Part shown: one piece after another, positions 16,368 to 24,371 of the stretch | Position numbering within the stretch: the first letter of the stretch is position 1 | How the letters are laid out: the number at the start of each line of letters is the position of its first letter | Source: Sphingomonas quercus | Lineage (GTDB): Bacteria; Pseudomonadota; Alphaproteobacteria; Sphingomonadales; Sphingomonadaceae | DNA: 64,000 nucleotides | Assembly (NCBI RefSeq): GCF_018863195.1 | Contig: NZ_JAHKRT010000003.1 | Span: 124,001-188,000 of the forward strand | Direction of reading: 5' to 3' | Notes under the pieces: model-generated | What the model was told of the DNA's origin: nothing | The model's database searches: none | Seen by the model: only the letters and a program-made list of their open reading frames with translations | Made by a program: the position numbers and the translations under genes

Positions 16368-19140
16368 GAGCGCGACGCCGCGCGACGGGCACCGGGGCGG
16401 GCCCGGGCGCGAAGGCAAGGATCTGCTGCCACACCGCCTCGACCGAGGTCGGCATGAGCACCAGCAGGTCGCCCGCCTCGCTCATCGCGAGCGTCGTGGT
16501 GACGGCCTCGAGCTCGTCGACGATGCGGTGGACGCGCTCCGTCGCCATGCCGGAAAGCATCGCGCCCTGGGACATCAGCCCGTTGGTTTCGCCCGGTGGC
16601 CGTCCGCGACCATCAGGCGCCTCGCGGAAGATGATCTCGTCGAAAATGCCGGCGGCGAGCTGGCCCATCTCGACGATGTCCTCGTCGCGGCGGTCGCCCG
16701 GAATGCTGACCATGCCGATTACCCGCTTGTGGCGCCCGCGCAGGCGCTCGATCACCTGGCCGAGCGCGGACAGCCCGGCCGGGTTGTGCGCGTAATCGAG
16801 GATGAAGCGGCGGCCATGCGCATCATGAACGTTGAGCCGGCCAGGCGAATCCTCGAACGACGTGGTGAAGTCGCGCAATCCCTCGCGGATCGAGGCCAGC
16901 GACACGCCCTCGGCGGCGCACATTGCCACTGCCGCCAGCGCGTTGGCGAGATTGAATTCGGCGATGCCGCCGAGCGTCGCGGGAATCTCGGCGGCGGCGA
17001 TCACCATGATCCGCTCGCCCGCCCGGTGGAGGACGATCGTGCCGCCATCGGCACCGGGCTCGCGCAGCACGGCCATGCCGCCGTCCGCGATATGCCGCCG
17101 CATCGCCTCGGACATGTCCGCCCCGCCCGAGAGCGAGAACCATACCAGCCGCCCGCGGGCATGGCGGGCGATGCGCCAGCACATCGGATCGTCGGCATTC
17201 AGGATCGAGTGGCCACGCCGGGCGACGCTTTCCACCACCACGCCCTTGACGTCGGCCAGTTCCTCGACGGTGTCGATGCCCTTGAGGCCGAGATGATCGG
17301 CGGTCACGTTGAGCACCGCGCCGATATCCGCCCCATCGAAGCCCAGTCCTTCGCGCAGGATGCCGCCGCGCGCCGTCTCCAGCACGGCGACGTCGACCTT
17401 CGGATTACGCAGCACGGCGCGCGCGCTCTTCGGGCCACTGGCATCGGCGGCCATCATCAGATGGCCGTTGAAATAGATGCCACTGGTCGTCGTCATGCCG
17501 ACATTGCGCCCGTCCTTGCAGAGAATGCGGGCGACCATGCGCACGGTGGTCGATTTGCCGTTGGTACCGGTGATCGCGAAGATCGGCACGCGGCTGCGGC
17601 TGCCGCGCGGGAACAGCGCCTCGATCACCGGGCCGGCGACGTCGCGCGGCGTGCCGCTCGATGGCTCGAGATGCATGCGGAACCCCGGCGCGGCGTTGAC
17701 CTCGACGATGCCGCCGCCTGTCTCGCGCACCGGTCTGGAGATGTCCGGCGACAGGAAATCAATGCCGCACACGTCGAGCCCGACCACCGCCGCCGCCTGC
17801 TCGGCGATGGCGATGTTGGCCGGATGGATGACGTCGGTGCGATCGACGGCGGTGCCGCCCGTGGAGAGGTTCGCCGTGTCACGCAGCACCACCCGCTCGG
17901 CCGCCATCGGCACCGTGTCCGGCGTCCGGCCCTGCTTGGCAAGCAGCGCCAGCATCGCCCCGTCGATGGCGATGCGCGTCAGCATGTTCTCATGGCCGTC
18001 GCCGCGGCGCGGATCGTCGTTGAGGAATTCGATGAGTTGGCGGATCGAATGGAAGCCGTCGCCGACCACCTGTGCCGGCAACCGCTCGGCCACCGCGACC
18101 ATCTTGCCGCCGATAACCAGGATGCGATGATCATTGCCGGGCACCTGCTGCTCGACGATCACCCGCCGGCTGTGCCGCGCGGCGAGCTGGAATGCCTGGC
18201 GAAGCGCGTCCTCGGCGAACAGCCCGGTGGTCACCCCACGGCCATGATTGCCGTCGAGCGGCTTCACCACCACCGGCACGCCCAGCCGCCGTCCCTCGCG
18301 CACCGCCTCGTCCTCGCTGCGCACGACGACGCCGCGCGGCACCGGCAGCCCCGCCTCGGCGAGCAGGCGCTTGGTCAGGCTCTTGTCGCCGGCGATATCG
18401 ACCGCGATCTGGGACGTGTCGCCGGTGATGCTGGCGCGGATCCGCTTCTGACGACTGCCGTGGCCGAGCTGGATCAGGCTCTGCTCGTTAAGCCGCATCA
18501 CCGGGATCCCGCGCCGCTCCGCCGCCTCGACCAGTGCGCGGGTGGTCGGGCCCAGCGCACCGGCGCGAAGCCGCGCCTTCAGGTCGGCGGCGATCGCCCC
18601 GACGTCGCGCACATCGTCGAGGGCCGGCGTGTCGAGCAGCTCCAGCCCATCCACCTTTCCCAACGGCGACGGCAACAGCGCGGCGACGAGGCGGATGGCA
18701 TGAGCACCGGCGGCAAGGCCGGCCTGCTCGTCGCGATAGGCGTAGAGCATATTGTACACCCCCGGCCGGCCCTTGACCGAGCGGGTCTTGCCCCGCGTCA
18801 CCTTGAGTCCGGCGAGCGTCTGCAATTCGAGTGCGACATGCTCGATGACATGGCCGAGCCAGGTGCCCTGGCGCATGCGCCGCAACAGCCCGCCCGGCTG
18901 TCGATAGCTGCAGCCATGCGTGGCGAGCCCCGGCAGCAGTGCGAGCAGCTGGTCGGTGAAATGAGGGAGCCGATCGGTCGGCCATTGCTCGAGATCGCGC
19001 AGATCGAGCTGGATGCGGATCATCGGCCGCGTGCTGTAAAGATGAGGACCGCGATAAACGCTGCGCTCCGTCACCTTGATGCCGCGCGCGCCGACACCCC
19101 TCGAACGAACGAAAACCGCCCGCTTCATCAGCGCTGTCAT
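16360..19140 (-). CDS. cphA: cyanophycin synthetase
   Basis: The product has 926 residues. This ATP-dependent enzyme polymerises Asp and Arg into cyanophycin. An N-terminal region with YRGPHLYS near residue 29 is followed by an ATP-grasp domain (about 200-470; VVVKPLDGNHGRGVTTG, GGGIVEVNAAPGFRMHL) and a Mur-ligase-like domain with P-loop ITGTNGKSTT near residue 530 and LNVTADHLG. I chose the ATG at 19140 (MTALMKRAVF) because GAGG lies 7 bp upstream; a longer frame from 19221 lacks a Shine-Dalgarno sequence. It is preceded by the symporter gene at 91 bp and overlaps iaaA downstream. All key motifs are intact. Confidence 0.93.
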   Translation of the reverse strand: MTALMKRAVFVRSRGVGARGIKVTERSVYRGPHLYSTRPMIRIQLDLRDLEQWPTDRLPHFTDQLLALLPGLATHGCSYRQPGGLLRRMRQGTWLGHVIEHVALELQTLAGLKVTRGKTRSVKGRPGVYNMLYAYRDEQAGLAAGAHAIRLVAALLPSPLGKVDGLELLDTPALDDVRDVGAIAADLKARLRAGALGPTTRALVEAAERRGIPVMRLNEQSLIQLGHGSRQKRIRASITGDTSQIAVDIAGDKSLTKRLLAEAGLPVPRGVVVRSEDEAVREGRRLGVPVVVKPLDGNHGRGVTTGLFAEDALRQAFQLAARHSRRVIVEQQVPGNDHRILVIGGKMVAVAERLPAQVVGDGFHSIRQLIEFLNDDPRRGDGHENMLTRIAIDGAMLALLAKQGRTPDTVPMAAERVVLRDTANLSTGGTAVDRTDVIHPANIAIAEQAAAVVGLDVCGIDFLSPDISRPVRETGGGIVEVNAAPGFRMHLEPSSGTPRDVAGPVIEALFPRGSRSRVPIFAITGTNGKSTTVRMVARILCKDGRNVGMTTTSGIYFNGHLMMAADASGPKSARAVLRNPKVDVAVLETARGGILREGLGFDGADIGAVLNVTADHLGLKGIDTVEELADVKGVVVESVARRGHSILNADDPMCWRIARHARGRLVWFSLSGGADMSEAMRRHIADGGMAVLREPGADGGTIVLHRAGERIMVIAAAEIPATLGGIAEFNLANALAAVAMCAAEGVSLASIREGLRDFTTSFEDSPGRLNVHDAHGRRFILDYAHNPAGLSALGQVIERLRGRHKRVIGMVSIPGDRRDEDIVEMGQLAAGIFDEIIFREAPDGRGRPPGETNGLMSQGAMLSGMATERVHRIVDELEAVTTTLAMSEAGDLLVLMPTSVEAVWQQILAFAPGPAPVPVARRRAHV

Positions 19141-19230
19141 CCCTGGCCTCTGTTCTGAAGGCACCGCGGACCGGCGCCTGGATTGCATAAACGGGCCGGC
19201 GCTATTCCCGTTCCCCAGCAAGTATTTGAA

Positions 19231-20433
19231 CTAACGTGGATTAATACCGACGATGGAAGTCACGGCGATATCGTTGGTGACATTGCCGAGGGTGCGAAAC
19301 AGGTCGGGAACCGCTTCGATCGCCAGCAGCAGCGGCAAGGCGGTCACCGGTACGCCGATCGCAATGCAGACCGGCGCGATCGTCGCGAAGAAGGAGACCT
19401 GCGCCGGCAGGCCGACCGCCCCGAGGCTGATCGGCACCGCCACCAGCGCCGCCAGCGCCAGTTCCCCCGCGCCGATCGGGACGTCGTGCATATGCGCGAG
19501 ATACACCGCCACCGCGACATTCGCCGCCGCGCTCGCCGCCCGGAACAGCGACACCGCCAGCGGCAGCACGATGCCGGCGGCAGCCGGCGGCACACCGAGG
19601 GCGGCGGCGGATTCCAGCATCACCGGCAGCGTCGCCAGCGAGGATTGGGTGCCGAGCGCCACCGTCTGCGCCGGCAGCGCCGCGCGCGCGAGGCGCAGCG
19701 GGGAAACCCGTCCCGCCGCCGCCGCCCATAGATAGGCGAGCAGGGTCGCCGCCAGGCAACAGGCCGCCACCACCACGACATACTGGCCCAATGTGCCGAG
19801 GATGCCGGCGCCGAGCCGCGCGCCCGCGCCGAAGGCGAGCGCGGCGATGCCGATCGGCCCGACCACGAGCACCCAGCCCACGATCACCAGCATCGCCTCG
19901 ACCAGCGCGCGCAACGGCTTGAGCAACGCTTCGGCCAGCTCGTCGCCGATGCGCGCCGTTGCGAAGCCCAGGAACAGGGCGAAGACCACCAGCGGCACCA
20001 TCGCCGTTTCGACGGCGGCCTTGATCGGGTTGGCCGGGATGATCGACCGATACCACGCGCCGGCATCCGGCCCGGCCGGCGGCATGCCGGCGACAGCGAG
20101 CGTGCCCTGCGCCGGCCAGAGATGCAGCATCCCCTCGGCAAGCGCCGCCGCGAACAGGCACGCGCCGGTCAGCATCACCGCGAAGAGCAGCAGCGCGCGC
20201 GTCGCCGTCTTGCCAGCGGCCGCGCTCCGTGACGCCGAAGCGACGCCGGTCACCAGCAGGCCGAACACCAGCGGCACTACCGGCATGGTCAGCGCATCCA
20301 GCCACAAGCTTCCGACCGGCTCGAGAATCTGGCCGAGAACGCCTTGCGCCGGGCCGCTCGTCGCCATCCCCGCGATCAGCCCGACCGCCAGACCGGCGAG
20401 CAGGCGGAGCGGCTGCGCGCCCGGCAGGCTCAA
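19231..20433 (-). CDS. dicarboxylate/amino acid:cation symporter-like (SDF/GltP) protein
   Basis: The product has 400 residues with about eight hydrophobic segments and two re-entrant loops, an inner-membrane carrier of the DAACS family. HP1 reads LGTQSSLATLPVMLE and the TM8 part NVTNDIAVTSIVG keeps the Asp/Thr positions. The TM7 sodium-site motif NMDGT is not present: the equivalent stretch reads LPLAVSLFRAASAAANVA, so coupling or substrate may differ from glutamate transporters. The start overlaps the methyltransferase stop by 4 bp (ATGA), and cphA follows at 91 bp. Import of aspartate or a related acid for cyanophycin is an inference from position only. Confidence 0.8.
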   Translation of the reverse strand: MSLPGAQPLRLLAGLAVGLIAGMATSGPAQGVLGQILEPVGSLWLDALTMPVVPLVFGLLVTGVASASRSAAAGKTATRALLLFAVMLTGACLFAAALAEGMLHLWPAQGTLAVAGMPPAGPDAGAWYRSIIPANPIKAAVETAMVPLVVFALFLGFATARIGDELAEALLKPLRALVEAMLVIVGWVLVVGPIGIAALAFGAGARLGAGILGTLGQYVVVVAACCLAATLLAYLWAAAAGRVSPLRLARAALPAQTVALGTQSSLATLPVMLESAAALGVPPAAAGIVLPLAVSLFRAASAAANVAVAVYLAHMHDVPIGAGELALAALVAVPISLGAVGLPAQVSFFATIAPVCIAIGVPVTALPLLLAIEAVPDLFRTLGNVTNDIAVTSIVGINPR

Positions 20434-21392
20434 CGCGCGATCACCGCGGCGATCAGCGCGATCCGATCGACGTCGCGATAGACGTCATTCTCCAGTTCCT
20501 CGCCGAACACGTCGGGGTCGATCTCCTCATAGCGCAGCGTACAGCGCTCGGCCGCCGCCAGTTCGCCCAGCCTGTCGCGCAGCTGGTCCATGCCATCGAC
20601 GATGGCGCTGCCGGTATAGAGGATGAAGCGGCCGCCGGGGGCAAGGCGCGGCACCGCGTCCTGCGCCATCGCCAGCGACACCTCGCCGCCGTGCATGCCG
20701 CCGCCGTCGCGATAGGCGCGGCCGGCGACGTCGATGATATAGGGCGGATTGGCGAGGACCAGATCGAGCGCGCCATCGATTGCCGACAGGTCCTCGGCGA
20801 TGACGAAGCTCGCCGCGACCCCGGCGGCGGCCGCGTTGACGCGCGCCAGCCGGAGGGCGGCGGGGTTGATGTCGGTCATGACGATCTCGGCCGCCGGGCA
20901 GAGACGCGCGGCGACGATCGCACCAACGCCTGCGCCGGTGCCGATATCGACGAGCCGCCCCCCCGGCCGCTCCGGGCAGCGCCTCAGCTCCTCGGCGATC
21001 AGCCGCGCGAAGCGATAGCTGTCGGGGCCGAAGAACACCGCGTCACGCCCGTCGGTGGGAAAGGCGGAATGGACGAACAGGTCCTGCCCGAGCGAAGACA
21101 CGCGAACCCGGCTGCGGAGCAAGCCGCCTTCTCCCGCCACGACGATCCCCGCCTCGCGCAGCCGGTCGAGCAGGGCCGCATCGACCAGTTCGGCGGCGAA
21201 GTTCAGGCTCCAGCCGAAGATGCCGCGCAGATCACGCGCGCGCTGGTTTTCGGGCCGGGCCAGGACCCGCGCATGGGTGGCCGGCGTCGGCGTCACGAAA
21301 CGATAGCCGCCCGCCTTGAGGAAGGCGATCAGCGCGGCGAGGGCGTCGGCCCCGGCGTCGCGCCCCTCGATCACGCCCGGCATGAACCCCAT
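20430..21392 (-). CDS. class I SAM-dependent methyltransferase (HemK/RlmG-like)
   Basis: The product has 320 residues. The SAM-binding motif VDIGTGAGVGAIVAA and the catalytic NPPYI place it among N-methyltransferases acting on planar amide or amino groups (protein glutamine or rRNA guanine). The N-terminal 130 residues (TPATHARVLARPENQRARDLRGIF) form a separate domain that may bind the target. The substrate is not predictable. It lies 28 bp after the ZIP transporter gene and overlaps the symporter by 4 bp, so it belongs to the same minus-strand transcript series. Confidence 0.75.
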   Translation of the reverse strand: MGFMPGVIEGRDAGADALAALIAFLKAGGYRFVTPTPATHARVLARPENQRARDLRGIFGWSLNFAAELVDAALLDRLREAGIVVAGEGGLLRSRVRVSSLGQDLFVHSAFPTDGRDAVFFGPDSYRFARLIAEELRRCPERPGGRLVDIGTGAGVGAIVAARLCPAAEIVMTDINPAALRLARVNAAAAGVAASFVIAEDLSAIDGALDLVLANPPYIIDVAGRAYRDGGGMHGGEVSLAMAQDAVPRLAPGGRFILYTGSAIVDGMDQLRDRLGELAAAERCTLRYEEIDPDVFGEELENDVYRDVDRIALIAAVIAR

Positions 21393-21420
21393 TCGTCGCT
21401 CTCCCCTGATCCGCGCCGGA

Positions 21421-22203
21421 TCAGCCCAATGTCGTATCGAGGAACATCATCGCCGCCAGCCCGACCATCAGTCCGGCCGACACCCGCCCGCCGCCGCCGA
21501 TGCGGGCATGCGCCTCGGGGATCAGGTCCGAAGCGACGACATAGATCATCGCGCCGCCGGCCAGACCGAGACCCCAGGACAGGAACGCCTGGGCGACCGA
21601 GACGATGCTGACCCCGATCAGCCCGGCGACAGGCTCGACCAGACCGGAGGCCGCCGCGATCGCCGCCGCCTGGCCACGGCGATAGCCGACCGACAGGAGC
21701 GCCACCGCCACCGCCAGTCCTTCAGGGATGTTCTGCAGCCCGATGCCGAGCGCGGTCACCCGCCCGGCCGCGAAATCGCCGCCGCCGAAACTGACGCCCA
21801 CCGCCATCCCTTCCGGGAAATTATGCAACGTCACCGCCGCCACGAACAGCCACACCCGGCGCAGCGACAGGCTGGCGATACCGGGCGGGCCGAGGCCGAT
21901 GCGCTCCGGCGGCGGCAGCCAGGCGTTGAGGCGCGCGATCGCAAATGCGCCGAGCAGAACCGCCGCCACCACCTGCGCCGAGGCAAGGGTCGGCCCGGCG
22001 CCCTGCTTCTCGGCAACCTCGATCGCCGGCAGGATCAGGGAGAAGAAGGATGCGGCGAGCATCACGCCCGCCGCGAAGCCGAGCAGCAGATTCTGCCGCT
22101 CGTCATCCATGCGCTTCAGGAACAGCGCGGGGATGGCGCCAAGGGCGGTCGCCATCCCCGCGCACAGGCTGCCAAGTGCGCCTGCGGCAATGACCTCGTT
22201 CAC
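21421..22203 (-). CDS. ZIP-family divalent metal transporter
   Basis: The product has 260 residues with about eight membrane segments. The two signature metal-binding helices are plain: AVTLHNFPEGMAVGVSF in TM4 and GIGLQNIPEGLAVAVALL in TM5. A third acidic/His site DLIPEAHA lies in the next helix. Bacterial ZupT/ZIP proteins import Zn, Fe or Mn. It is downstream of the manganese catalase gene at 84 bp in the same direction, making Mn supply a reasonable idea, but the metal is not shown by sequence. Confidence 0.88.
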   Translation of the reverse strand: MNEVIAAGALGSLCAGMATALGAIPALFLKRMDDERQNLLLGFAAGVMLAASFFSLILPAIEVAEKQGAGPTLASAQVVAAVLLGAFAIARLNAWLPPPERIGLGPPGIASLSLRRVWLFVAAVTLHNFPEGMAVGVSFGGGDFAAGRVTALGIGLQNIPEGLAVAVALLSVGYRRGQAAAIAAASGLVEPVAGLIGVSIVSVAQAFLSWGLGLAGGAMIYVVASDLIPEAHARIGGGGRVSAGLMVGLAAMMFLDTTLG

Positions 22204-22213
22204 GGACGCCGCA

Positions 22214-22282
22214 TCAATGGCCCGCCGCCTCGCCCCGGGCGCGGAGCAACGCCTCGTCGCGGCCGGCGGTCAGTGTCGTCAT
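22214..22282 (-). other. possible 22-codon ORF between Mn catalase and ZIP genes
   Basis: A short frame (MTTLTAGRDEALLRARGEAAGH) fits in the 84-bp gap, beginning 5 bases after the catalase stop with GAGG about 10 bp upstream. It could couple translation across the gap or be chance; no family is recognised. Confidence 0.2.
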
Positions 22283-22287
22283 GACGC

Positions 22288-23199
22288 TCAGTCCTCGATC
22301 GCAGGATCGAGCTGCTTGGTGCGGCCGGCGCCCGGGCCTGCGCCAAGATCGGCGCCGGTCGTGGGATCGGACGTCGTGTCCGATTTACCGCGCAGCATCA
22401 TCTGTTCGAGCGCATCCTGATCGTCGCCGTCAAGCTCGACCGTCGCGGTGCCGTCGCGGCCATCGATCGGCATCGTCTGGCTGAGATCGTCGATGCGCTC
22501 CCATTGCGGACCGGAATTCCACGGACCGGTCATGTCGCCCTCGCCCTGCGAGGCGTTGACATAGATATTGGCATATTCCTCGATGCCCGGCAGCTTGCCC
22601 GGCGGGAAGTTGTTCTCGATCGAATAGAGCGCCTTCTCGAACGACTTCTGGTGCGCGACCTCACGCGTCATGAGGAAGCCGAGCGCCTCCTTGATGCCGG
22701 GATCGTCGGTGATGTTGATCAGCCGTTCATAGACGATCTTGGCACGCGATTCCGCCGCGATGTTCGAGCGCAGATCGACGGTCGGCTCACTGCGCGTATC
22801 GACATAGGCCGCAGTCCACGGCACGCCCGCCGAATCGACCAGCGCCGGGCCGCCGCCGAACAGGAGCGATTCCTTGGCGCTGGTGCCGGTCTGGCCGACC
22901 ATCGCGAACAGCTCGGCCTCCTCCTGCTGCGCTTCGGAAAGCTGGGCGCGAGCGCCCTTGTTGAGCATCGCCACGATCGAGCCGATCACCTCCAGATGCG
23001 AAAGCTCCTCGGTGGCGATGTCGAGCAACATGTCGCGGCGCCCGGCATCCTCCTCGCCAAGGCCTTGCGTGAAATAACGCATCGCGGCAGCAAGCTCGCC
23101 ATCGGCGCCGCCGAACTGCTCGAGCATCATGCAGGCCAGCCGTGGATTGGGCTCGGACACCCGCACCGTATATTGAAGTCGTTTGTTGTGCATGAACAT
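22288..23199 (-). CDS. manganese-containing catalase
   Basis: The product has 303 residues. This non-haem di-Mn catalase disproportionates hydrogen peroxide. It begins MFMHNKRLQYTVRVSEPNP; the expected ligands are in place: E35 in GADGELAAAM, E65 and H68 in EELSHLE, a later Glu in IAAESRAK and His in REVAHQKSF. The C-terminal 60 residues are acidic and probably disordered. A very strong AGGAGGT sits 6 bp before the ATG at 23199, which decides this start over the ATG two codons later. It heads the minus-strand series that ends in the cyanophycin genes. Confidence 0.93.
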   Translation of the reverse strand: MFMHNKRLQYTVRVSEPNPRLACMMLEQFGGADGELAAAMRYFTQGLGEEDAGRRDMLLDIATEELSHLEVIGSIVAMLNKGARAQLSEAQQEEAELFAMVGQTGTSAKESLLFGGGPALVDSAGVPWTAAYVDTRSEPTVDLRSNIAAESRAKIVYERLINITDDPGIKEALGFLMTREVAHQKSFEKALYSIENNFPPGKLPGIEEYANIYVNASQGEGDMTGPWNSGPQWERIDDLSQTMPIDGRDGTATVELDGDDQDALEQMMLRGKSDTTSDPTTGADLGAGPGAGRTKQLDPAIED

Positions 23200-23373
23200 T
23201 GCGCCACCTCCTGGTTGCCCAGAGAACTTCGCAGGGACGGCAGAGTTGCGAGAGAGCCAAGTTATATTTTTTGATATCAGATTGCTGTCCGCAATAAATA
23301 TGATGTGGATTAGTCGTTACGAATCCATCATAACTTCGCCGTCGCAACGATCTCTATATTCTTGCCGTTCGAG

Positions 23374-23399
23374 GGAACGCGCGATGATCTGCGCGGGTT
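23374..23399 (+). promoter_or_regulatory. possible EcfG (general stress sigma) promoter
   Basis: GGAAC at 23374-23378, then 17 bp, then GGTT at 23396-23399, resembles the alphaproteobacterial GGAAC-N16/17-CGTT stress promoter with one mismatch in the -10. It is correctly placed 30 bp before the following membrane-protein gene. Seen by eye only. Confidence 0.35.
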
Positions 23400-23428
23400 G
23401 AACGCCCGACACATTTCCGGAGGATAAC

Positions 23429-23902
23429 ATGGTCTATAAGCAGCTTGGCTTCGGCCTGGGCGTCTTCTCGATCGCGCTCGGGCTGACAGAGCTTCTCGCC
23501 GGCCGGCGCCTGGCCAAGGCCCTCGATGCCGAGGAGGCGAGCGGCATCGTCCGCGCCTTTGGCGCGCGCGAAATGGTCGCCGGGGCAGGCCTGCTCGCCA
23601 ATCCCGCCCATGCAACGCTCGTCTGGGGCCGGGTAGCGGGCGATGCGGCGGATCTCGCCGCGCTTGGGCTTGCCCTGGGCAAGGCGCCACGCAATCGCTT
23701 CGCCTGGGGCGCGCTCGCCTCGGTCGCCGCCGTAACCGTCATCGACATCGTCACCGCGCTGGGGCTCGACCGCACCACGGGCAAGACCTTGCCCGACGAT
23801 GCCGGGCGGACCGCGCGCGGCGAGGCTACGACCAGCGAGCCGGACCATGTCGCGACACCCCGCGCGCCCGATGTGCCGGCGAGCCTGCTCGTCGCCCAAT
23901 AA
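23429..23902 (+). CDS. small membrane protein of unknown function
   Basis: The product has 157 residues. Hydrophobic segments lie near residues 5-23, 47-65, 72-83 and 93-112, so it is probably a four-helix inner-membrane protein with a polar C-terminal tail of about 45 residues. A good GGAGG precedes the ATG. I have seen similar short membrane proteins beginning MVYKQLGFGLG-like in sphingomonads, but no function is known. It is divergent from Mn catalase across 229 bp, and a stress-type promoter candidate lies just upstream, so an envelope-stress role is conceivable. Confidence 0.7.
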   Translation: MVYKQLGFGLGVFSIALGLTELLAGRRLAKALDAEEASGIVRAFGAREMVAGAGLLANPAHATLVWGRVAGDAADLAALGLALGKAPRNRFAWGALASVAAVTVIDIVTALGLDRTTGKTLPDDAGRTARGEATTSEPDHVATPRAPDVPASLLVAQ

Positions 23903-23998
23903 TCGCGGTAGACAGCATCCGCCCGTCTGACAGGATGTCGATGCAGTGGGCGGCCTATGCTGCCCATCGGCCGAGGAACCATGTCGGGGAGAATGCCG

Positions 23999-24319
23999 AT
24001 GAAGCCCGCCGTCACGATCGCGCTTGGCCTGCTGGCCGCCGCCTTTCCAGCGCTCGCCGCCACCCAGACGCCGCCTGCGGCCGCCCCGGCGGCAGCGCCG
24101 GGCTATAACGTCGCCTCGACGGAGATCGGCAAGCTGCTCGACGATCCGGCGGCGAAGGCGGTGCTCGACAAATATGCGCCCGGCCTCACCACCCACCCCC
24201 AGATCGACGAGGCGCGCCCGATGACGCTGAAGGCGGTACAGCCCTACGCGCCGGACCTGCTGACCGACGCGGTGCTTGCCAATATCCAGGCCGAGCTGGG
24301 CAAGCTGTCCGCCAGATAG
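23999..24319 (+). CDS. small secreted helical protein of unknown function
   Basis: The product has 106 residues with a signal peptide (MKPAVTIALGLLAAAFPALAA), then an Ala/Pro linker and a compact domain with IGKLLDDPAAKAVLDKYAPG and RPMTLKAVQPYAPDLLTD. From memory, this roughly 65-residue domain resembles an N-terminal or spacer domain on secreted esterases and other hydrolases of sphingomonads and caulobacters; here it stands alone. The start at 23999 was chosen for the signal peptide and a GGGGA 8 bp upstream; in-frame ATGs at 23957, 23981 and 23993 are possible. It converges with the TonB receptor gene. Confidence 0.6.
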   Translation: MKPAVTIALGLLAAAFPALAATQTPPAAAPAAAPGYNVASTEIGKLLDDPAAKAVLDKYAPGLTTHPQIDEARPMTLKAVQPYAPDLLTDAVLANIQAELGKLSAR

Positions 24320-24325
24320 CGGGAC

Positions 24326-24359
24326 GTCGGGCGGCCATGCACCGGCATGACCGCCCGAC
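24326..24359. terminator. long hairpin between convergent genes
   Basis: GTCGGGCGG (24326-24334) pairs with CCGCCCGAC (24351-24359), and inside it CATGC pairs with GCATG. It lies between two convergent stops, as a bidirectional transcription stop would, but lacks a T-run on either strand. Confidence 0.45.
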
Positions 24360-24371
24360 TTAGACGGGTGA

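Noticed and set aside
23298-23304. ATATGAT upstream of Mn catalase as another island operator
   Set aside because: There is no matching left half-site in either spacing, and the gene lies outside the island.
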